Source: Vibrio salilacus (lineage in GTDB: Bacteria > Pseudomonadota > Gammaproteobacteria > Enterobacterales > Vibrionaceae). Taken from it: DNA of 64,000 bases. Shown here piece by piece: positions 20,234 to 30,920 of this stretch. The translations under genes and the position numbers were made by a program. The stretch covers positions 1 to 64,000 of the forward strand of contig NZ_NIVQ01000012.1 in assembly GCF_002811245.1 (NCBI RefSeq), written 5' to 3'. Under the pieces are notes generated by a model, which did no database searches, was not told the DNA's origin, and saw nothing but the letters and a program-made list of their open reading frames with translations. Position 1 is the first letter of the stretch. Every line of letters starts with the position of its first letter.

Positions 20234-21757
20234 TTAGACCGCCTGCGCAGTCAGTTGTCGGAGCAGACGATCCATCGCGCGATAACCCAAAGCTTCAGCT
20301 AAATGGTGTTTTTCGATATCCGGGCTGTGTTCTAAATCTGCAATCGTACGCGCGACCTTAATAATTCGATGATAAGCGCGCACGGATAACCCTAAACGAT
20401 GCAAAGCACTTTCAAGAAATTCGGCATCTTGTTTATGCAATGGGCAATAACGTTCAATTTCTCGACTGCCAAGTAACGCGTTAACCTTACTCGCTCGGCT
20501 GAGCATTTTTTCACGCGCAACTTGTACCCGCTGGCGGACCACATCCGTTGACTCGCCTCTTTCTCCACCCTCCGCTAAAGTGCCTTTCGGTAGAGCGGGG
20601 ATTTCTAGTGACATATCAAATCTATCGAGCAAAGGACCGGATAAACGGCCAAGATAGCGCAAGATGGTTTGTGGGTTGACCCGAGATTGATTGCCTTCAT
20701 AGTAGCCTGTTGGGCTCGGATTAAGCGCCCCGACTAATTGAAAACGTGCAGGGAAGCGAGTTTTGCCCTGTGCACGTGAAATAATGATCTCTCCCGATTC
20801 CAGCGGTTCTCGTAACGAGTCGAGCACTTTACGTTCAAATTCTGGCATTTCATCTAAGAACAGTAGGCCGTTATGAGCGAGAGAAATTTCGCCCGGACGC
20901 GGAATTGAACCACCACCGACTAACGCCGCCATCGAACTTGAGTGATGCGGGGAACGAAAAGGGCGCGTTTTCCAATTATGAACATTGATCTCTTGCTGAG
21001 TTAAAGAAGCGACCGATGCCGTTTCTAACGCCTCTGCATCACTCATCTCAGGCAGCAGATCACACAACCGCGACGCGAGCATGGTCTTGCCAGTGCCAGG
21101 TGGTCCTAAGAACAGTAAATTATGATTACCCGCCGCGGCAATCTCGAGTGCTCGCTTGCCCTGCTGTTGGCCAATGATATCTTGCAAGTCGCGCTGCAAA
21201 CTCACCACTTGGCGTTTATCACTGCTTGCGTGCAAACTCAGTGTCTGTTGCCCACACAGATCGGCGCATACTTCCAATAAACTGTGCGCCGATTTGTGCC
21301 AGTCTTTACCCACTAAGGCTGCCTGACCGCTATTTTCCATCGGTACAATTAGACGCCGCTCGACCTGATTGGCAGCCAGTGCTGCTGGTAATACCCCTTT
21401 CACGCGACGAATTTCACCAGACAACGCCAGTTCACCAATGAACTCTTGCTGAGTTAACTTGGTCAGCGGGATCTGCTCTGACGCGGCAAGAATACCCAGT
21501 GCGATCGGTAAATCAAACCGGCCTCCCTCTTTGGGCAGATCAGCAGGAGCGAGGTTGACGGTGATGCGTTTAGCTGGGAACTCAAAGCGCGAGTTAATGA
21601 TCGCGCTACGCACCCGGTCACGCGACTCCTTGACCGTGGTTTCCGGTAAGCCAACCAAAGTAAAGCCCGGCATACCATTGCTGATGTGAACCTCCACAGT
21701 GACCTCGGGCGCTTCAACACCAACGCATGCCCGACTGTGAATCACCGCTAATCCCAT
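20234..21757 (-). CDS. comM: Competence-related branch-migration helicase ComM (YifB)
   Basis: Hexameric AAA+ helicase that extends branch migration during natural transformation. 507 residues: N-terminal Lon-protease-like fold (MGLAVIHSRACVGV, PGFTLVGLPET), Walker A GPPGTGKTM near 222, Walker B LLFLDEMPEF, and the Mg-chelatase C-terminal domain. Intact, unlike some ComM copies disrupted by integrative elements. Divergent from the ilv operon; dprA elsewhere in the window acts in the same process. Confidence 0.93.
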   Translation of the reverse strand: MGLAVIHSRACVGVEAPEVTVEVHISNGMPGFTLVGLPETTVKESRDRVRSAIINSRFEFPAKRITVNLAPADLPKEGGRFDLPIALGILAASEQIPLTKLTQQEFIGELALSGEIRRVKGVLPAALAANQVERRLIVPMENSGQAALVGKDWHKSAHSLLEVCADLCGQQTLSLHASSDKRQVVSLQRDLQDIIGQQQGKRALEIAAAGNHNLLFLGPPGTGKTMLASRLCDLLPEMSDAEALETASVASLTQQEINVHNWKTRPFRSPHHSSSMAALVGGGSIPRPGEISLAHNGLLFLDEMPEFERKVLDSLREPLESGEIIISRAQGKTRFPARFQLVGALNPSPTGYYEGNQSRVNPQTILRYLGRLSGPLLDRFDMSLEIPALPKGTLAEGGERGESTDVVRQRVQVAREKMLSRASKVNALLGSREIERYCPLHKQDAEFLESALHRLGLSVRAYHRIIKVARTIADLEHSPDIEKHHLAEALGYRAMDRLLRQLTAQAV

Positions 21758-21965
21758 AATAAATCCGTCTTTTGTCTGTCCATTATTTATCCCCTTGATA
21801 GTTCGTTTATTTTGTTATCAAGCTTGTTATATAGCGTGGTCAGATGCTTATATAATGTGAAAAAAGAATGACTTTTTGCTTGTCATTTAACGGATTTGTG
21901 TGATACCACTAGAGACGCAAACAATTTCGTGCCTTTATTAGGCAAACACAACATAAGAAATAACA

Positions 21966-22055
21966 ATGAATATCAACGCCCGCTTTAACGCACAGATCCT
22001 CCTGATTATCGTGGTCATTATTGGCACCGCGCGGGGTCTAGTGGGCATAAGATAA
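21966..22055 (+). CDS. ilvL: ilv operon leader peptide
   Basis: A 29-codon ORF starting at ATG 21966, too short for usual gene calling. It holds runs of branched-chain codons (ILLIIVVII, then LVGI) before a terminator, the signature of ribosome-mediated attenuation by Ile, Val and Leu. It stops 12 bp before the attenuator stem. Its ribosome site is modest (AAGAAATAACA). Confidence 0.85.
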   Translation: MNINARFNAQILLIIVVIIGTARGLVGIR

Positions 22056-22066
22056 CCACAGAATAG

Positions 22067-22103
22067 AAAAAACCCCCGCACTGAAAAGTCCGGGGGTTTT
22101 TTT
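22067..22103 (+). terminator. ilv attenuator
   Basis: CCCCCG ... CGGGGG flanked by A and T runs, ending TTTTTTT, 12 bp after ilvL. When leader translation stalls at Ile/Val/Leu codons an alternative structure should prevent this terminator; the antiterminator pairing was not folded here. Confidence 0.85.
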
Positions 22104-22240
22104 ACAATTAGTTCGCTGAAAAATTAGGCTGACATCAATAAACTAAGCTCAAGAACACCAAGAGCATGCAGGAATATGGGAGCGCACATGACGTGCAAAA
22201 CGAGACAAGATCAAGATAAGGACGACCAAGGAGGTGCACA

Positions 22241-23887
22241 ATGACGGGAGCCCAGTTAGTCGTAGCAGCCCTTCAGCGACAAGGTATTAAGACCATTTTC
22301 GGTTACCCTGGTGGGGCAATCATGCCGATCTATGATGCCCTCTACGACGGTGGTGTTGAGCATATCCTCTGCCGCCATGAGCAAGGCGCTGCCATGGCCG
22401 CCATCGGCATGGCGCGCGCAACCCAAGATGTCGCCGTGTGCATGGCCACCTCAGGCCCTGGAGCCACCAACCTAGTCACTGGTCTCGCCGATGCTTTTAT
22501 GGATTCGGTTCCTTTAGTCGCGATCACCGGTCAGGTTGCTAGCTCACACATCGGTACCGACGCCTTTCAAGAGATGGATGTGATCGGGATGTCACTCTCT
22601 TGTACTAAACATAGCTATCTTGTCACTGATATCAATGAACTGGCGCCAACCTTGGCCGAAGCCTTCGAAGTGGCAAAAGCGGGCCGACCTGGTCCTGTGA
22701 TTGTTGATATCGCCAAAGATGTTCAGCTCGGCCAAGCTCCAACCACGATACTGCCACCGTTTACGCCGCCAGCCATACCAGTTGCGAGCCAAGAAGCGAT
22801 TGCCGCTGCGCAGCAACTCCTGTCTGAAAGCTCTCGTCCTGTTCTTTATGTCGGTGGTGGAGTGCAATTAGGCCATGCCACGGATTCCGTTCGTGAATTT
22901 CTGCGCTTAAATCCAATGCCTTCTGTCAGCACCTTAAAAGGTTTAGGCACGATTGAACGCCACGACCCACACTATCTGGGTATGCTCGGAATGCACGGCA
23001 CCAAAGCCGCAAACTTAGTCGTACAAGAGTGTGACCTGTTGATCGCTGTTGGTGCTCGCTTTGATGACCGAGTGACGGGCAAGTTAGATACCTTTGCGGC
23101 CAACGCCAAAGTCATCCACATCGACATCGATGCGGCAGAGATCCATAAACTGCGTCAGGCCAACGCGCCTGTACGAGGCGAGATCCCAACAATATTGCCG
23201 CAACTTGAACTCTCTCAAGACATTAACCCTTGGCTCAAACACAGTGAAAGCCTTCGCAGCGGCTTTAAGTGGCGCTATGACCATCCTGGCGAGTTAATTT
23301 ACGCACCTGGGCTACTTAATCAACTCTCTGATATGATGCCAGATAGCTCAATCGTATCGACTGACGTCGGTCAGCATCAAATGTGGGCCGCGCAGCATAT
23401 TCAGCCGCGCCAGCCACAAAATTTCATCACCTCTGCAGGACTTGGCACGATGGGTTTTGGCCTACCTGCCGCGATGGGCGCTGCGGTTGCTCGTCCAGAT
23501 GACCAGTCAATACTCATCACGGGTGATGGTTCGATTATGATGAATATTCAAGAGCTAGGCACACTTAAGCGTCGCCAAATTCCAGTCAAGATCGTTTTAC
23601 TCAATAACCAACGTCTTGGCATGGTGCGCCAATGGCAATCGCTGTTCTTTGATGGCCGCCACAGTGAAACCATCCTTGATGACAATCCTGACTTTGTCAT
23701 GCTAGCAAAAGCCTTTGATATTCCTGGTAAAACCATCACCAAAAAAGCTGAGGTTGAGCCTGCTCTTAAAGAGATGCTAGCAAGTAACACTGCATACTTA
23801 CTTCATGTTTTAATCGATGAAGAAGAAAACGTATGGCCGCTTGTACCACCCGGAGCATCAAACACCGACATGCTGGAGAACACATAA
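22241..23887 (+). CDS. ilvG: Acetolactate synthase II large subunit
   Basis: ThDP-dependent enzyme making acetolactate and acetohydroxybutyrate, first common step of valine/leucine and isoleucine synthesis. 548 residues, uninterrupted (unlike E. coli K-12). Features: [16 protein letters not shown] with the ThDP-activating Glu, FAD-binding middle domain, and C-terminal [17 protein letters not shown]hDP motif. Strong ribosome site AAGGAGGTGCACA before ATG. First enzyme gene of ilvGMEDA. Confidence 0.96.
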   Translation: MTGAQLVVAALQRQGIKTIFGYPGGAIMPIYDALYDGGVEHILCRHEQGAAMAAIGMARATQDVAVCMATSGPGATNLVTGLADAFMDSVPLVAITGQVASSHIGTDAFQEMDVIGMSLSCTKHSYLVTDINELAPTLAEAFEVAKAGRPGPVIVDIAKDVQLGQAPTTILPPFTPPAIPVASQEAIAAAQQLLSESSRPVLYVGGGVQLGHATDSVREFLRLNPMPSVSTLKGLGTIERHDPHYLGMLGMHGTKAANLVVQECDLLIAVGARFDDRVTGKLDTFAANAKVIHIDIDAAEIHKLRQANAPVRGEIPTILPQLELSQDINPWLKHSESLRSGFKWRYDHPGELIYAPGLLNQLSDMMPDSSIVSTDVGQHQMWAAQHIQPRQPQNFITSAGLGTMGFGLPAAMGAAVARPDDQSILITGDGSIMMNIQELGTLKRRQIPVKIVLLNNQRLGMVRQWQSLFFDGRHSETILDDNPDFVMLAKAFDIPGKTITKKAEVEPALKEMLASNTAYLLHVLIDEEENVWPLVPPGASNTDMLENT

Positions 23888-23888
23888 C

Positions 23889-24173
23889 ATGCAAAGATAT
23901 CTCATCGACATTAAAGCTGACGATAAACCAGTACTGTTAGAACGTGTTCTGCGTGTGGTACGCCACCGAGGTTTTGTCGTTAAACAAGTAGCTGGCACAC
24001 AAAATCACGCCAGCAAAATCGCCAGCGTTGAAATCATCGTCGACAGTGATCGCCCAATCTCATTTCTCACTAACCAAATCGAAAAGCTTTGGGATGTGCG
24101 CTCGGTTGAAGTCACTAAAATTGCGAATGACGAACTACCAAATAACAATTTACAACAACAAATTTGTGCATAA
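23889..24173 (+). CDS. ilvM: Acetolactate synthase II small subunit
   Basis: 94-residue regulatory subunit with one ACT domain (VLLERVLRVVRHRGF, ASKIASVEIIVDSDRP). I start at ATG 23889, one base after the ilvG stop, with GGAGAACACATAAC upstream; earlier in-frame codons would lie inside ilvG. It activates IlvG and belongs to the same transcript. Confidence 0.93.
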   Translation: MQRYLIDIKADDKPVLLERVLRVVRHRGFVVKQVAGTQNHASKIASVEIIVDSDRPISFLTNQIEKLWDVRSVEVTKIANDELPNNNLQQQICA

Positions 24174-24184
24174 GGAAAGCAATA

Positions 24185-25132
24185 ATGGCTACAAAAACAG
24201 CAGACTACATTTGGTTTAACGGTGAAATGCTTCCTTGGGCAGAAGCCAATGTCCATGTATTGACCCATGCGATGCACTACGGCACATCTGTGTTTGAAGG
24301 CGTTCGCTGCTACAACACACCAAAGGGGCCTATTGTCTTCCGTCATTTAGATCACGCTAAACGTTTAAAAGATTCTGCAAAAATTTATCGCTTCCCGATT
24401 CCTTATACTGTCGAAGAGATCATGGAAGCAACGCGCGAAACATTGCGCCAAAATAAACTCGATAGTGCTTACATTCGTCCGCTCGGTTTTGTTGGTAATG
24501 TCGGTTTAGGAGTTTGTCCTCCAGTAGGCACGGAGATGGATCTGATCATTGCTGCTTTCCCATGGGGTTCTTATCTCGGCGAGGAGGCTCTAGAGAAAGG
24601 CGTAGACGCGATGATTTCCAGTTGGAATCGCGCCGCACCTAATACGATTCCAACCGCAGCCAAAGCGGGCGGGAACTACCTATCTTCGCTGCTAGTCGGT
24701 GGTGAAGCGCGTCGTCATGGCTATGACGAAGGTATTGCTCTTAGTGTTGATGGTTACTTATCCGAAGGTGCTGGGGAAAATATCTTTGTGATTAAAGATG
24801 GCGTGATCATGACCCCACCAGCGACTAGCGCTATTTTGCCTGGTATTACCCGCGATTCGATCATGACCATTGCGCGTGACAAAGGCTACGAAGTGCGCGA
24901 AACCAACATTGCTCGCGAAGCACTCTACCTCGCCGATGAAGTCTTTATGACGGGGACTGCAGCAGAGGTCGTTCCTGTTGCCAATATCGATAAAATTGAA
25001 GTCGGTTGTGGTAAACGTGGCCCTATCACCAAAGACCTCCAAGACGCTTACTTCGGCCTATTTAATGGCACGACCGAAGATAAATGGGGTTGGTTAGATT
25101 ACGTTTACCCTCAAGACGCTAAAAAAGCTTAA
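24185..25132 (+). CDS. ilvE: Branched-chain amino acid aminotransferase
   Basis: Final transamination in Val, Ile and Leu synthesis. 315-residue fold type IV PLP enzyme: MHYGTSVFEGVRCY near the start, PLP lysine in AAKAGGNYLSS, and LSEGAGENIFVIKDG, LPGITRDSIM, EVFMTGTAAEV. Start at ATG 24185 with TAAGGAAAGC upstream, not the in-frame ATG in the ilvM tail. Confidence 0.96.
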   Translation: MATKTADYIWFNGEMLPWAEANVHVLTHAMHYGTSVFEGVRCYNTPKGPIVFRHLDHAKRLKDSAKIYRFPIPYTVEEIMEATRETLRQNKLDSAYIRPLGFVGNVGLGVCPPVGTEMDLIIAAFPWGSYLGEEALEKGVDAMISSWNRAAPNTIPTAAKAGGNYLSSLLVGGEARRHGYDEGIALSVDGYLSEGAGENIFVIKDGVIMTPPATSAILPGITRDSIMTIARDKGYEVRETNIAREALYLADEVFMTGTAAEVVPVANIDKIEVGCGKRGPITKDLQDAYFGLFNGTTEDKWGWLDYVYPQDAKKA

Positions 25133-25158
25133 GCACCGGCAGATAAGGAAGTAACACA

Positions 25159-27000
25159 ATGCCTAAATACAGATCAACAACCACAACTCACGGACGCAAC
25201 ATGGCTGGTGCGCGTGCCCTTTGGCGCGCCACTGGCGTGAAAGACGAAGATTTCGGTAAGCCAATTATCGCCGTGGTGAACTCATTCACCCAGTTTGTCC
25301 CAGGCCACGTTCACCTTAAAGATATGGGCCAACTGGTTGCTAGAGAAATAGAAAAAGCGGGCGGCATCGCTAAAGAGTTCAATACCATCGCGGTTGACGA
25401 TGGTATTGCAATGGGTCATGGCGGAATGCTTTACTCACTGCCTTCACGTGAGTTGATTGCCGACTCCGTCGAGTACATGGTTAACGCCCACTGTGCTGAT
25501 GCCATGGTATGTATATCTAACTGTGACAAAATCACTCCGGGCATGATGATGGCCGCTATGCGCCTCAACATCCCCGTTATTTTCGTTTCAGGCGGGCCAA
25601 TGGAAGCCGGTAAAACCAAACTTTCCGATCAAATCATCAAACTCGACTTGGTCGATGCGATGATTCAAGGTGCCGACCCGAAAGTCTCTGACGAACAGAG
25701 CGAGCAAATCGAACGTTCTGCTTGCCCAACGTGTGGCTCATGTTCAGGCATGTTTACCGCTAACTCAATGAACTGTCTTACCGAAGCGCTTGGCCTGTCT
25801 CAACCTGGTAATGGCTCAATGCTGGCAACGCACGCCGATCGCGAGCAACTGTTCATTAATGCCGGTAAACGCGTGGTAGAACTCACCAAACGTTACTACG
25901 AGCAAGACGACGAATCCGCACTGCCACGCAACATCGCCAACCGTCCGGCATTTGAAAACGCCATGGCACTTGATATCGCGATGGGAGGCTCAAGTAATAC
26001 GGTTCTTCACCTACTTGCCGCGGCGCAAGAAGGGGATATCGATTTTGATATGACCGACATCGATGCCATGTCTCGTCGCGTGCCACACTTATGTAAAGTG
26101 GCACCATCAACTCAGAAATATCATATGGAAGATGTCCACCGCGCGGGTGGTGTCATGGCTATTCTTGGCGAACTTGACCGCGCCGGCCTGATCAACAGCG
26201 ACACCAGTACCGTGCTAGGGATGTCGATGAAACAGCAGCTTGCTCAGTACGACATCATGCAAACGGAAGATCAAGATGTACTCAAGTTCTTCCGCGCCGG
26301 TCCGGCCGGTATTCGCACTACCAAGGCGTTCTCACAAGATTGTCGTTGGGATCGCCTTGATGACGACCGCGTAGGCGGCTGTATTCGTACCAAAGAAAAT
26401 GCCTTTAGCCAAGAAGGTGGTCTCGCGGTACTGTCTGGCAACATTGCCGTTGATGGCTGTATCGTTAAGACCGCTGGCGTTGATGAAGAAAACCTGAAAT
26501 TTCAAGGTCCCGCGATTGTCTTTGAAAGCCAAGATACCGCGGTTGAGGGCATTTTAGGTGGCAAAGTCAAAGCCGGTGAAGTGGTGGTCATTCGCTATGA
26601 AGGCCCGAAAGGTGGTCCGGGTATGCAAGAGATGCTTTACCCAACCACTTATCTAAAATCGATGGGGCTAGGTAAATCTTGTGCTCTACTAACCGACGGG
26701 CGCTTCTCTGGCGGCACATCTGGCCTGTCGATTGGTCATGCATCACCAGAAGCTGCAAGTGGCGGCACGATTGGCCTAGTTCAAGATGGCGATATCATTA
26801 CGATTGATATTCCAAACCGTTCTATCACTTTAGATGTGCCAGCAGAGGAACTGACGGCTCGCCGTGCAAAACAAGATCAACTCGGCTGGAAACCTGTTGA
26901 TCGCCAACGTGAAGTCTCTTTGGCATTAAAAGCGTACGCAAGCATGGCGACCAGTGCCGATAAAGGCGCAGTGCGAGACAAATCTAAGCTAGAGGACTAG
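25159..27000 (+). CDS. ilvD: Dihydroxy-acid dehydratase
   Basis: Iron-sulphur enzyme converting dihydroxy-acids to 2-keto acids for Val and Ile. 613 residues, standard length. Cluster ligands: [13 protein letters not shown] and [17 protein letters not shown]; also [12 protein letters not shown], and [19 protein letters not shown] near the C-terminus. AAGGAAGTAACACA precedes ATG. Same transcript as ilvE and ilvA. Confidence 0.96.
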   Translation: MPKYRSTTTTHGRNMAGARALWRATGVKDEDFGKPIIAVVNSFTQFVPGHVHLKDMGQLVAREIEKAGGIAKEFNTIAVDDGIAMGHGGMLYSLPSRELIADSVEYMVNAHCADAMVCISNCDKITPGMMMAAMRLNIPVIFVSGGPMEAGKTKLSDQIIKLDLVDAMIQGADPKVSDEQSEQIERSACPTCGSCSGMFTANSMNCLTEALGLSQPGNGSMLATHADREQLFINAGKRVVELTKRYYEQDDESALPRNIANRPAFENAMALDIAMGGSSNTVLHLLAAAQEGDIDFDMTDIDAMSRRVPHLCKVAPSTQKYHMEDVHRAGGVMAILGELDRAGLINSDTSTVLGMSMKQQLAQYDIMQTEDQDVLKFFRAGPAGIRTTKAFSQDCRWDRLDDDRVGGCIRTKENAFSQEGGLAVLSGNIAVDGCIVKTAGVDEENLKFQGPAIVFESQDTAVEGILGGKVKAGEVVVIRYEGPKGGPGMQEMLYPTTYLKSMGLGKSCALLTDGRFSGGTSGLSIGHASPEAASGGTIGLVQDGDIITIDIPNRSITLDVPAEELTARRAKQDQLGWKPVDRQREVSLALKAYASMATSADKGAVRDKSKLED

Positions 27001-27003
27001 CTT

Positions 27004-28551
27004 ATGACTGACTCTTTATCCTCTGGGAAAGCAAAACAGACTGGCGCAGACTATCTGCGCCAGATCTTACGCGCTCCCGTTTATGAAGTCGCCACCGTCA
27101 CGCCACTGCAAGAGATGCCGCGCTTGACTGCACGTATTGGCAACCAAGTGCAAATTAAACGAGAAGACCGTCAGCCGGTACACTCGTTTAAACTGCGCGG
27201 CGCTTACAATATGGTCGCTAGCCTGAACGAAGAACAAAAAGCGGCAGGCGTCATCGCCGCATCGGCCGGTAATCATGCGCAAGGACTGGCGCTATCGGGC
27301 ACCAAGCTTGGCATCAAAACCACCATTGTGATGCCTAAGATTACCCCTGATATTAAAGTCGATGCCGTGCGTAGCTTTGGTGGTAACGTTGTGCTTCATG
27401 GCAATAACTTTGATGAAGCTAAAACCGAAGCAGAACGTCTGTCAGCAGAGTACGGCTACACCTTTGTGCCTCCTTTTGATCACCCATTGGTGATTGCAGG
27501 TCAAGGCACGATAGGCATGGAGATGCTGCAACAAAACGGCCACCTTGATTATATCTTTGTGCCCGTTGGTGGTGGTGGCCTCGCCGCTGGCGTCGCTGTG
27601 TTAGTCAAACAACTGATGCCAGAAATCAAAGTGATTGCAGTTGAGCCCGAAGACTCTGCGTGTCTTAAGGCGGCGCTTGATGCTGGTGAACCCGTGGTAT
27701 TAGATCAGGTCAGTATGTTTGCCGACGGAGTCGCGGTCAAACGCATCGGTGAAGAAACCTTCCGCCTATGCCACAAATATATTGATGGCCATATCAGTGT
27801 CTCAAGTGATGAGATTTGCGCAGCGGTGAAAGATATTTTCGAAGATACCCGCGCTATCGCTGAACCTTCTGGTGCATTGGCGTTAGCCGGTCTGAAAAAA
27901 TATGTAGAGCAACATCAGCTTAAGAGCAAAAATCTCGGAACCGTACTGTCAGGGGCCAATACCAACTTCCACGGCTTGCGTTATGTGTCAGAGCGATGCG
28001 AGTTAGGAGAAAAACGCGAAGGTCTACTAGCGGTCACGATTCCTGAACGTCAAGGCGCATTTTTTGAGTTCTGTCACCTGATTGGTGGCCGTGCCGTCAC
28101 CGAGTTTAACTACCGTTACAACGACGATGCACTCGCCAATATTTTTGTTGGTGTACGCCTGCAAGGCGGTCAGGATGAGCTGGAACATATCATTCATGAT
28201 TTGCGTGAAGGCGGTTATCCGGTGGTTGACCTCTCTGATGATGAGATGGCCAAGCTGCACGTCCGCTATATGATTGGCGGTAAACCATCAAAGACATTGA
28301 AGGAACGTTTATACAGCTTTGAGTTTCCAGAATACCCTGGCGCACTGCTGAAGTTTCTCAGCACCCTCGGTACCCATTGGAACATTAGCCTATTCAACTA
28401 CCGCAACCATGGCGCTGACTATGGGCGAGTATTGTGTGGTTTTGAGCTTGATGAAAGCGATCTCAAGCGCTTCTCAGAGCACTTGCGCGAACTGAATTAT
28501 CGCTGTAAAGACGAGACCGATAATCCATCGTATAAATTTTTCCTCTCCTAA
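27004..28551 (+). CDS. ilvA: Biosynthetic threonine deaminase
   Basis: PLP enzyme converting threonine to 2-ketobutyrate, committed step of isoleucine synthesis, feedback-inhibited by isoleucine. 515 residues: catalytic domain with PLP lysine in VHSFKLRGAYNM and PVGGGGLAAG phosphate loop, then two C-terminal ACT-like regulatory domains (about 340-515) that mark the biosynthetic form. Last gene of ilvGMEDA, 3 bp after ilvD. Confidence 0.96.
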   Translation: MTDSLSSGKAKQTGADYLRQILRAPVYEVATVTPLQEMPRLTARIGNQVQIKREDRQPVHSFKLRGAYNMVASLNEEQKAAGVIAASAGNHAQGLALSGTKLGIKTTIVMPKITPDIKVDAVRSFGGNVVLHGNNFDEAKTEAERLSAEYGYTFVPPFDHPLVIAGQGTIGMEMLQQNGHLDYIFVPVGGGGLAAGVAVLVKQLMPEIKVIAVEPEDSACLKAALDAGEPVVLDQVSMFADGVAVKRIGEETFRLCHKYIDGHISVSSDEICAAVKDIFEDTRAIAEPSGALALAGLKKYVEQHQLKSKNLGTVLSGANTNFHGLRYVSERCELGEKREGLLAVTIPERQGAFFEFCHLIGGRAVTEFNYRYNDDALANIFVGVRLQGGQDELEHIIHDLREGGYPVVDLSDDEMAKLHVRYMIGGKPSKTLKERLYSFEFPEYPGALLKFLSTLGTHWNISLFNYRNHGADYGRVLCGFELDESDLKRFSEHLRELNYRCKDETDNPSYKFFLS

Positions 28552-28556
28552 CCCAA

Positions 28557-28590
28557 CCAAGCCAGTCCTTCCGACTGGCTTGGCTTTTTC
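28557..28590 (+). terminator. ilvA terminator
   Basis: CCAAGCCAGTC, loop CTTCC, GACTGGCTTGG then CTTTTTCTT: 11-bp perfect stem. Confidence 0.92.
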
Positions 28591-28629
28591 TTCTTTCGCC
28601 CAGTCGATGTAATGCGTGATACGCATAGA

Positions 28630-28687
28630 TATAATGCTAAAGTTTCATTTTATTCATAATAGAATTGAGTCTACACTCAATTCTATT
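28630..28687 (+). promoter_or_regulatory. acuI promoter region with 13-bp dyad
   Basis: TATAAT at 28630-28635 is a likely -10 (no good -35). Downstream, AATAGAATTGAGT (28658-28670), loop CTAC, and its exact reverse complement (28675-28687) form a 13-bp dyad about 30 bp before the acuI start. It could be an operator or a leader hairpin; the T tract after it is broken. Confidence 0.6.
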
Positions 28688-28719
28688 TTTAAAATTGCTG
28701 GCCTATTGTGGAGACCACT

Positions 28720-29700
28720 ATGTTTAACGCACTGATTCTAAACCAAGAAGAAAAACGGACACTCGCTTCTGTTGAGCTAATTGATGAAGCACAACTGCCT
28801 GAAGGCGACGTATTGATTGATGTCGATTATTCATCACTCAACTACAAAGATGGCCTTGCGATTACAGGCAAAGGCAAGATCATCCGTAACTTTCCGATGG
28901 TACCGGGCATTGACTTAGCAGGCACAGTGGTTAGCTCTCAAGACGAGCGTTACCAAGCGGGCGATAAAGTTGTCCTAACAGGCTGGGGCGTGGGTGAAAA
29001 TCATTGGGGCGGCATGGCGCAACGTGCATGCCTCAAAGCAGACTGGCTAGTACCGCTGCCAGCAGGCTTAGACAGTAAAAAAGCCATGATGGTTGGTACG
29101 GCTGGCTTTACTGGTATGTTGTGTGTGCAAGCACTGCTTGATGCAGGCGTGAAACCTGAAGATGGTGAAGTACTCGTCACAGGCGCAAGTGGTGGTGTTG
29201 GCTCTGTCGCCGTAACCCTGCTTGCCCAGCTTGGCTATAAAGTGGCCGCGGTGACGGGTCGCGCAGAGCAAAATGGTCCGCTGTTAGAAAAACTCGGCGC
29301 AAGTCGCATCATCGAGCGAGCTGAATTTGAACAACCGGCTCGTCCGCTAGAAAAACAGATCTGGGCTGGCGCCGTTGATACTGTCGGCAGTAAAGTACTG
29401 GCGAAGGTCTTATCACAAATGGACTATAACGGTGCTGTCGCGGCATGTGGTCTGGCGGGTGGTTTTGATTTGCCAACCACGGTAATGCCGTTCATCTTAC
29501 GTAATGTTCGCCTGCAAGGGGTTGACTCTGTCTCGTGCCCAACCGAAAAACGCATCGCAGCGTGGCAGAAACTGGTTGAATTGCTTCCTGATAGCTACTT
29601 CGAACAAGCGTGTACTGAAATCGAACTGGCAGAAGCACCAAAATACGCCGAAGACATTACCAATGGTCAAGTGACGGGTCGCGTGGTGATTAAACTTTAA
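28720..29700 (+). CDS. acuI: Acryloyl-CoA reductase family oxidoreductase (AcuI/YhdH)
   Basis: NADPH-dependent medium-chain reductase of the AcuI/YhdH group, which reduces toxic acryloyl-CoA to propionyl-CoA and is relevant to marine DMSP breakdown. 326 residues: YSSLNYKDGLAITG, PMVPGIDLAGTV, GTAGFTGMLCVQALL, NADP loop VTGASGGVGSVAV, and no structural zinc-binding cysteines. Start at ATG 28720 with GTGGAG 6 nt upstream. Confidence 0.88.
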   Translation: MFNALILNQEEKRTLASVELIDEAQLPEGDVLIDVDYSSLNYKDGLAITGKGKIIRNFPMVPGIDLAGTVVSSQDERYQAGDKVVLTGWGVGENHWGGMAQRACLKADWLVPLPAGLDSKKAMMVGTAGFTGMLCVQALLDAGVKPEDGEVLVTGASGGVGSVAVTLLAQLGYKVAAVTGRAEQNGPLLEKLGASRIIERAEFEQPARPLEKQIWAGAVDTVGSKVLAKVLSQMDYNGAVAACGLAGGFDLPTTVMPFILRNVRLQGVDSVSCPTEKRIAAWQKLVELLPDSYFEQACTEIELAEAPKYAEDITNGQVTGRVVIKL

Positions 29701-29748
29701 GCGCAGTAACGAACCACAGCCATTAGCATAGAATTAAAAACGAACACG

Positions 29749-29782
29749 TCGGTAACCTCTATCTATAACTAGAGATTACCGA
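29749..29782. terminator. Hairpin between acuI and a LysR gene
   Basis: 13-base arms (TCGGTAACCTCTA / TAGAGATTACCGA) with one mismatch and an 8-base loop between convergent genes; no strong T tract, so a bidirectional terminator is only likely. Confidence 0.5.
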
Positions 29783-29825
29783 TATTTCGTGGCTACTCTT
29801 TACCCCGTGACCTTATTGGCTTTTT

Positions 29826-30782
29826 TCAGATTAAGCCAATATCTTCAATCCGTTTCGCGATCAAACGACCACACTCTTCTTTCACAATCGCCCTTAACCA
29901 CTCCTGAGCCGGAGAGTGCTCACAACGTGGGTGCCAGATCACCGAATAGTCAAACGGTGTGAATTGAAACGGCAGTGGTTTAATCACTAAATCGTGACGC
30001 TCAGCAACCAAGTAGGCCAAGTCAGCTGGCACGGTGATGATCAGCGGCATAGTATCGACAATCGCTAATGCAGCCTCAAGATGATAAGCGCGCAATACCA
30101 TACGTTGTTTGGGCTTTTCCACTAGCGCCTGCTCAAGCAATGCTTTCACCCCATCACTGATGGCAATCATCGCATGAGGGTAAGTTAAATAATCATCTAA
30201 ACACATGTCGACATCCGCTAACGGATGCTGCCTAGACACTAAACACAACACACTCACTCGGCCCAACACTTCACTACGCAGCGGTGTGACGGGTCCAATG
30301 GGGCGACAAATGGCTAAATCGGCGCCCTCGGCCGTCAATTGATCAGCTAACCTGTCATGCTGCAAAGGTAAGAAGTTAAACGACACATTCGGTGCTTCTT
30401 GATAAATGCGCGGCAAGGCAAATGGTAAAATGGTCTGCATCGCATAATCGGTGGTCGCAATGGTAAAGGTTTGCTCACAACTGCGGGGCTCAAACTCGAC
30501 CGGTGAAAGCAGGATACGCAGAGATTCAAGCGGTTCACCGAGTAAGCGATCCATTTCTCGCGCTTTTTCAGTCGCAATCAAGTGTTGACCTTGGCGGGTA
30601 AATAAGGGGTCATCGAGCATGTCTCGTAAACGACCAAGCACCCTACTCATTGCTGACTGACTCAGATTAAGACGTTGAGCCGCCTTGCTAACGCTGCACT
30701 CTTCAATCAACACACGCAATGCAATTAACAAATTGAGATCGCGACGATAAATATCTTCTAGTTCCACGTTTAACCACGACAT
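29826..30782 (-). CDS. LysR family transcriptional regulator
   Basis: 318 residues with an N-terminal winged helix-turn-helix (RRDLNLLIALRVLIEECSVS, AAQRLNLSQSAMSRVLGRLR, about 12-70) and a C-terminal LysR effector domain with DYAMQTILPFALPR and PLIITVPADLAYLV. Target unknown. The start is uncertain: ATG 30782 (MSWLNVEL) is closest to usual family lengths, although the frame is open 69 bp further. Convergent with acuI, which it need not regulate. Confidence 0.82.
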   Translation of the reverse strand: MSWLNVELEDIYRRDLNLLIALRVLIEECSVSKAAQRLNLSQSAMSRVLGRLRDMLDDPLFTRQGQHLIATEKAREMDRLLGEPLESLRILLSPVEFEPRSCEQTFTIATTDYAMQTILPFALPRIYQEAPNVSFNFLPLQHDRLADQLTAEGADLAICRPIGPVTPLRSEVLGRVSVLCLVSRQHPLADVDMCLDDYLTYPHAMIAISDGVKALLEQALVEKPKQRMVLRAYHLEAALAIVDTMPLIITVPADLAYLVAERHDLVIKPLPFQFTPFDYSVIWHPRCEHSPAQEWLRAIVKEECGRLIAKRIEDIGLI

Positions 30783-30817
30783 TGACAAGGTATCTATTGA
30801 TTGTACCTTTTTCAGGC

Positions 30818-30843
30818 AAAAAAAATCCCGCTTTTCAGCGGGG
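30818..30843 (-). terminator. Terminator of the 62-residue membrane protein gene
   Basis: On the minus strand CCCGC, TGAAAA, GCGGG then ATTTTTTTT, just upstream of the LysR gene. Confidence 0.75.
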
Positions 30844-30920
30844 AAGCCCAAGAAAACTGGGGATAGTGTCGGAATGTAGTTGATCGTAGTGATTAAAAAA
30901 AGTAACAGCTGGAAGGCCTG

